Below, piece after piece: positions 6,388 to 7,416 of a stretch of 7,416 nucleotides of DNA; the stretch's first letter is position 1, and each line of letters begins with the position of its first letter. Position numbers and translations under genes: made by a program. The stretch is from positions 1 through 7,416 of the forward strand of contig JALWRO010000093.1 in the NCBI GenBank assembly GCA_027080605.1, given 5' to 3'. The notes under the pieces are model-generated. The model did not search any database and was not told the DNA's origin. It saw only the letters and a program-made list of their open reading frames with translations. The stretch is from Campylobacterales bacterium. Its GTDB lineage: Bacteria > Campylobacterota > Campylobacteria > Campylobacterales > QNZT01.

Positions 6388-7416
6388 ATGAAAAAGATGT
6401 CAAAAATTTTGATCGTGAACCTGATCGTAGCGATGGGGTATGTCGGGTGTGGCGGCGGTGGAAGTGGTGATACAAACAGCAGCTCCTCTACAAGTTCAAG
6501 TTCCGGTTCTTCCAGCTCTTCCGGTTCGACAGGTGCTTCTTCCTCCGGGGCGTCAGGCAGTTCATCCGGATCTTCCGGAAGCGGTACCGCTGCGGATCGT
6601 TCTGTATCCGGTGACACCTATCGTGTGCTGGCATGGAACGATTTGGGTATGCACTGTATGGATGGAAACGATTACTCTGTTTTTTCTATCTTACCGCCAT
6701 ATAACAACCTTGTTGCCCAGGTGCTTCAAAAGAAAAACGGTGATGCAAAACGACTTACTTCCGGTTCAGGTGTAACATTGACCTATGAAGCTGTGAAAGC
6801 ATTTGATGGAAAGATCAATACGATTACCAGTACCAAAACAAACTTCTGGGACTATGTCAAAAAACTATTTGGTGTACAGCTAGCAAAAGATGTCGGTTTA
6901 GCAGGATCAGCGGTAACCAGTGGAATACCGCATACGTTAAAATATGTTGCAGCACATGATTGGTGGACGGCAGAAGGTATTCCGATGTCACCTAAAAATG
7001 ATGACGGTACAATTAACCACTATCCTATGGTAAAAGTAACGGCAAAAGATGCAAGCGGTAATATTCTGGCAACAACAACGACGGTACTTCCAGTCAGTGA
7101 TGAGATGGATTGCCGTAAATGTCATGCATCAAACAGTGTTTCCGATACACAACCAAACGATGGATGGGTAAACAACAGCAATGCCGAAAAGGATTACAAG
7201 TTGAATATATTACGGCTTCATGATGATAAAAACGATATCTCTTCCTATCTTCCGGCGTTACAGTCAAAAGGGTATGACTATAAGAATTCACTGTATCAAA
7301 CAGCGGTGAACGGTACGCCTGTATTGTGTGCTGTTTGTCACAAAAGTAATGCATTGCCGGGGACAGGTACCGGAAATATTTCACCTCTGACAGAAGCGCT
7401 GCACAGTCGACACGCT
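6388..7416 (+). CDS. Secreted lipoprotein with at least two c-type heme motifs, 3'-truncated by the window edge
   Basis: 343 codons are visible without a stop, so the gene runs past the window. The ATG at 6388 follows AAAAGGA by 8 nt. The N-terminus is a lipoprotein signal (basic MKKMSK, hydrophobic core, then YVGC with lipidated Cys21) followed by GGGG and a Ser/Gly tether to about residue 67. A folded domain follows: AWNDLGMHCMDGNDYSVFS (82-100) and ILPPYNN (101-107), a segment I recall from multiheme cytochrome-associated proteins of other bacteria, then a region of about 130 residues. Two CxxCH heme c sites come next: CRKCH (242-246) and CAVCH (314-318). The last visible residues, LTEALHSRH, offer histidines for heme ligation, and further hemes may lie downstream. 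It would act on the outer face of the inner membrane or on the outer membrane, probably in electron transfer. Substrate and partners are unknown; C-type cytochrome maturation in the host is assumed. Confidence 0.85.
   Translation, partial: MKKMSKILIVNLIVAMGYVGCGGGGSGDTNSSSSTSSSSGSSSSSGSTGASSSGASGSSSGSSGSGTAADRSVSGDTYRVLAWNDLGMHCMDGNDYSVFSILPPYNNLVAQVLQKKNGDAKRLTSGSGVTLTYEAVKAFDGKINTITSTKTNFWDYVKKLFGVQLAKDVGLAGSAVTSGIPHTLKYVAAHDWWTAEGIPMSPKNDDGTINHYPMVKVTAKDASGNILATTTTVLPVSDEMDCRKCHASNSVSDTQPNDGWVNNSNAEKDYKLNILRLHDDKNDISSYLPALQSKGYDYKNSLYQTAVNGTPVLCAVCHKSNALPGTGTGNISPLTEALHSRHA
6451..6585 (+). repeat. Ser/Gly-coding low-complexity tract (lipoprotein tether)
   Basis: About 45 codons after the lipid cysteine encode almost only Ser and Gly with a few Thr and Ala. 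The codons are mixed (AGC, AGT, TCC, TCT, TCA, TCG), so it is not a perfect tandem repeat and not a simple slippage tract. It should form a flexible spacer that holds the heme domain away from the membrane. Tract length could vary between strains. Confidence 0.75.

Noticed and set aside
6564..6590. Three adjacent palindromes (ATCCGGAT, CTTCCGGAAG, GCGGTACCGC)
   Set aside because: They lie in the Ser/Gly coding tract, where TCC-GGA codon pairs readily make palindromes. No flanking sign of an operator or recombination site.
6357..6617. Minus-strand frame encoding a Glu/Pro-rich protein
   Set aside because: It is the antisense shadow of the Ser/Gly tether of the lipoprotein gene; Ser and Gly codons read backwards give Glu, Pro and Ala.
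6440..6775. Plus-strand frame of 111 codons overlapping the lipoprotein gene
   Set aside because: It overlaps a well-supported gene with signal peptide and heme motifs; its own product is a Val/Pro-rich shadow without a ribosome site.

Overview
The window looks like ordinary chromosome from a Campylobacterota bacterium, most likely one of the sulfur-metabolising, free-living lineages (Sulfurimonas, Sulfurovum or Sulfuricurvum type). The basis is moderate A+T richness, A-rich ribosome binding sites, TATAAT boxes without a recognisable -35 element, the ilvE-SPFH gene pair that I recall from Campylobacter (ilvE next to Cj0268c), two DUF2393 proteins, and a CGGGG-type lipoprotein with c-type heme motifs. 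The taxon is inferred from style and gene content, not from a marker gene. Every supported gene lies on the + strand.

Layout. (1) 1-1086 is the 3' part of a helical, TPR-like protein whose start lies outside the window; it could be the C-terminus of a PflA-like motility protein, but I cannot prove that. (2) A TATAAT box at 1121-1126 precedes a tight five-gene run: ilvE (branched-chain aminotransferase), an SPFH/prohibitin membrane protein with an HflK-like N-terminus, hisIE (bifunctional histidine biosynthesis enzyme), and two tandem DUF2393 membrane proteins. Gaps are 14 bp, then a 1-base stop/start overlap, a 35-bp overlap and another 1-base overlap, so co-transcription and translational coupling are likely. 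(3) A second TATAAT box at 4927-4932 precedes a YeiH-family transporter (putative sulfate exporter family). (4) 6010-6387 holds one short hydrophobic reading frame of doubtful structure, with a perfect 7-bp hairpin at its start codon and signs that the 3' half belongs to a different frame. (5) 6388-7416 is the first 343 codons of a lipoprotein with a Ser/Gly tether, a conserved-looking WNDLGMHCMD segment and two CxxCH heme motifs; it continues past the window end.

How it fits together. The middle operon joins two amino-acid biosynthesis enzymes (Ile/Leu/Val and His) to three membrane proteins. The grouping may reflect operon packing more than a shared pathway. The last two units, a possible sulfate exporter and a secreted heme lipoprotein, suit an organism that respires or oxidises sulfur compounds, but that link is inference. 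I found no mobile element, CRISPR array, tRNA or rRNA. The places most worth a second look are the heme lipoprotein, the frame conflict at 6026-6339 and the paired DUF2393 genes.
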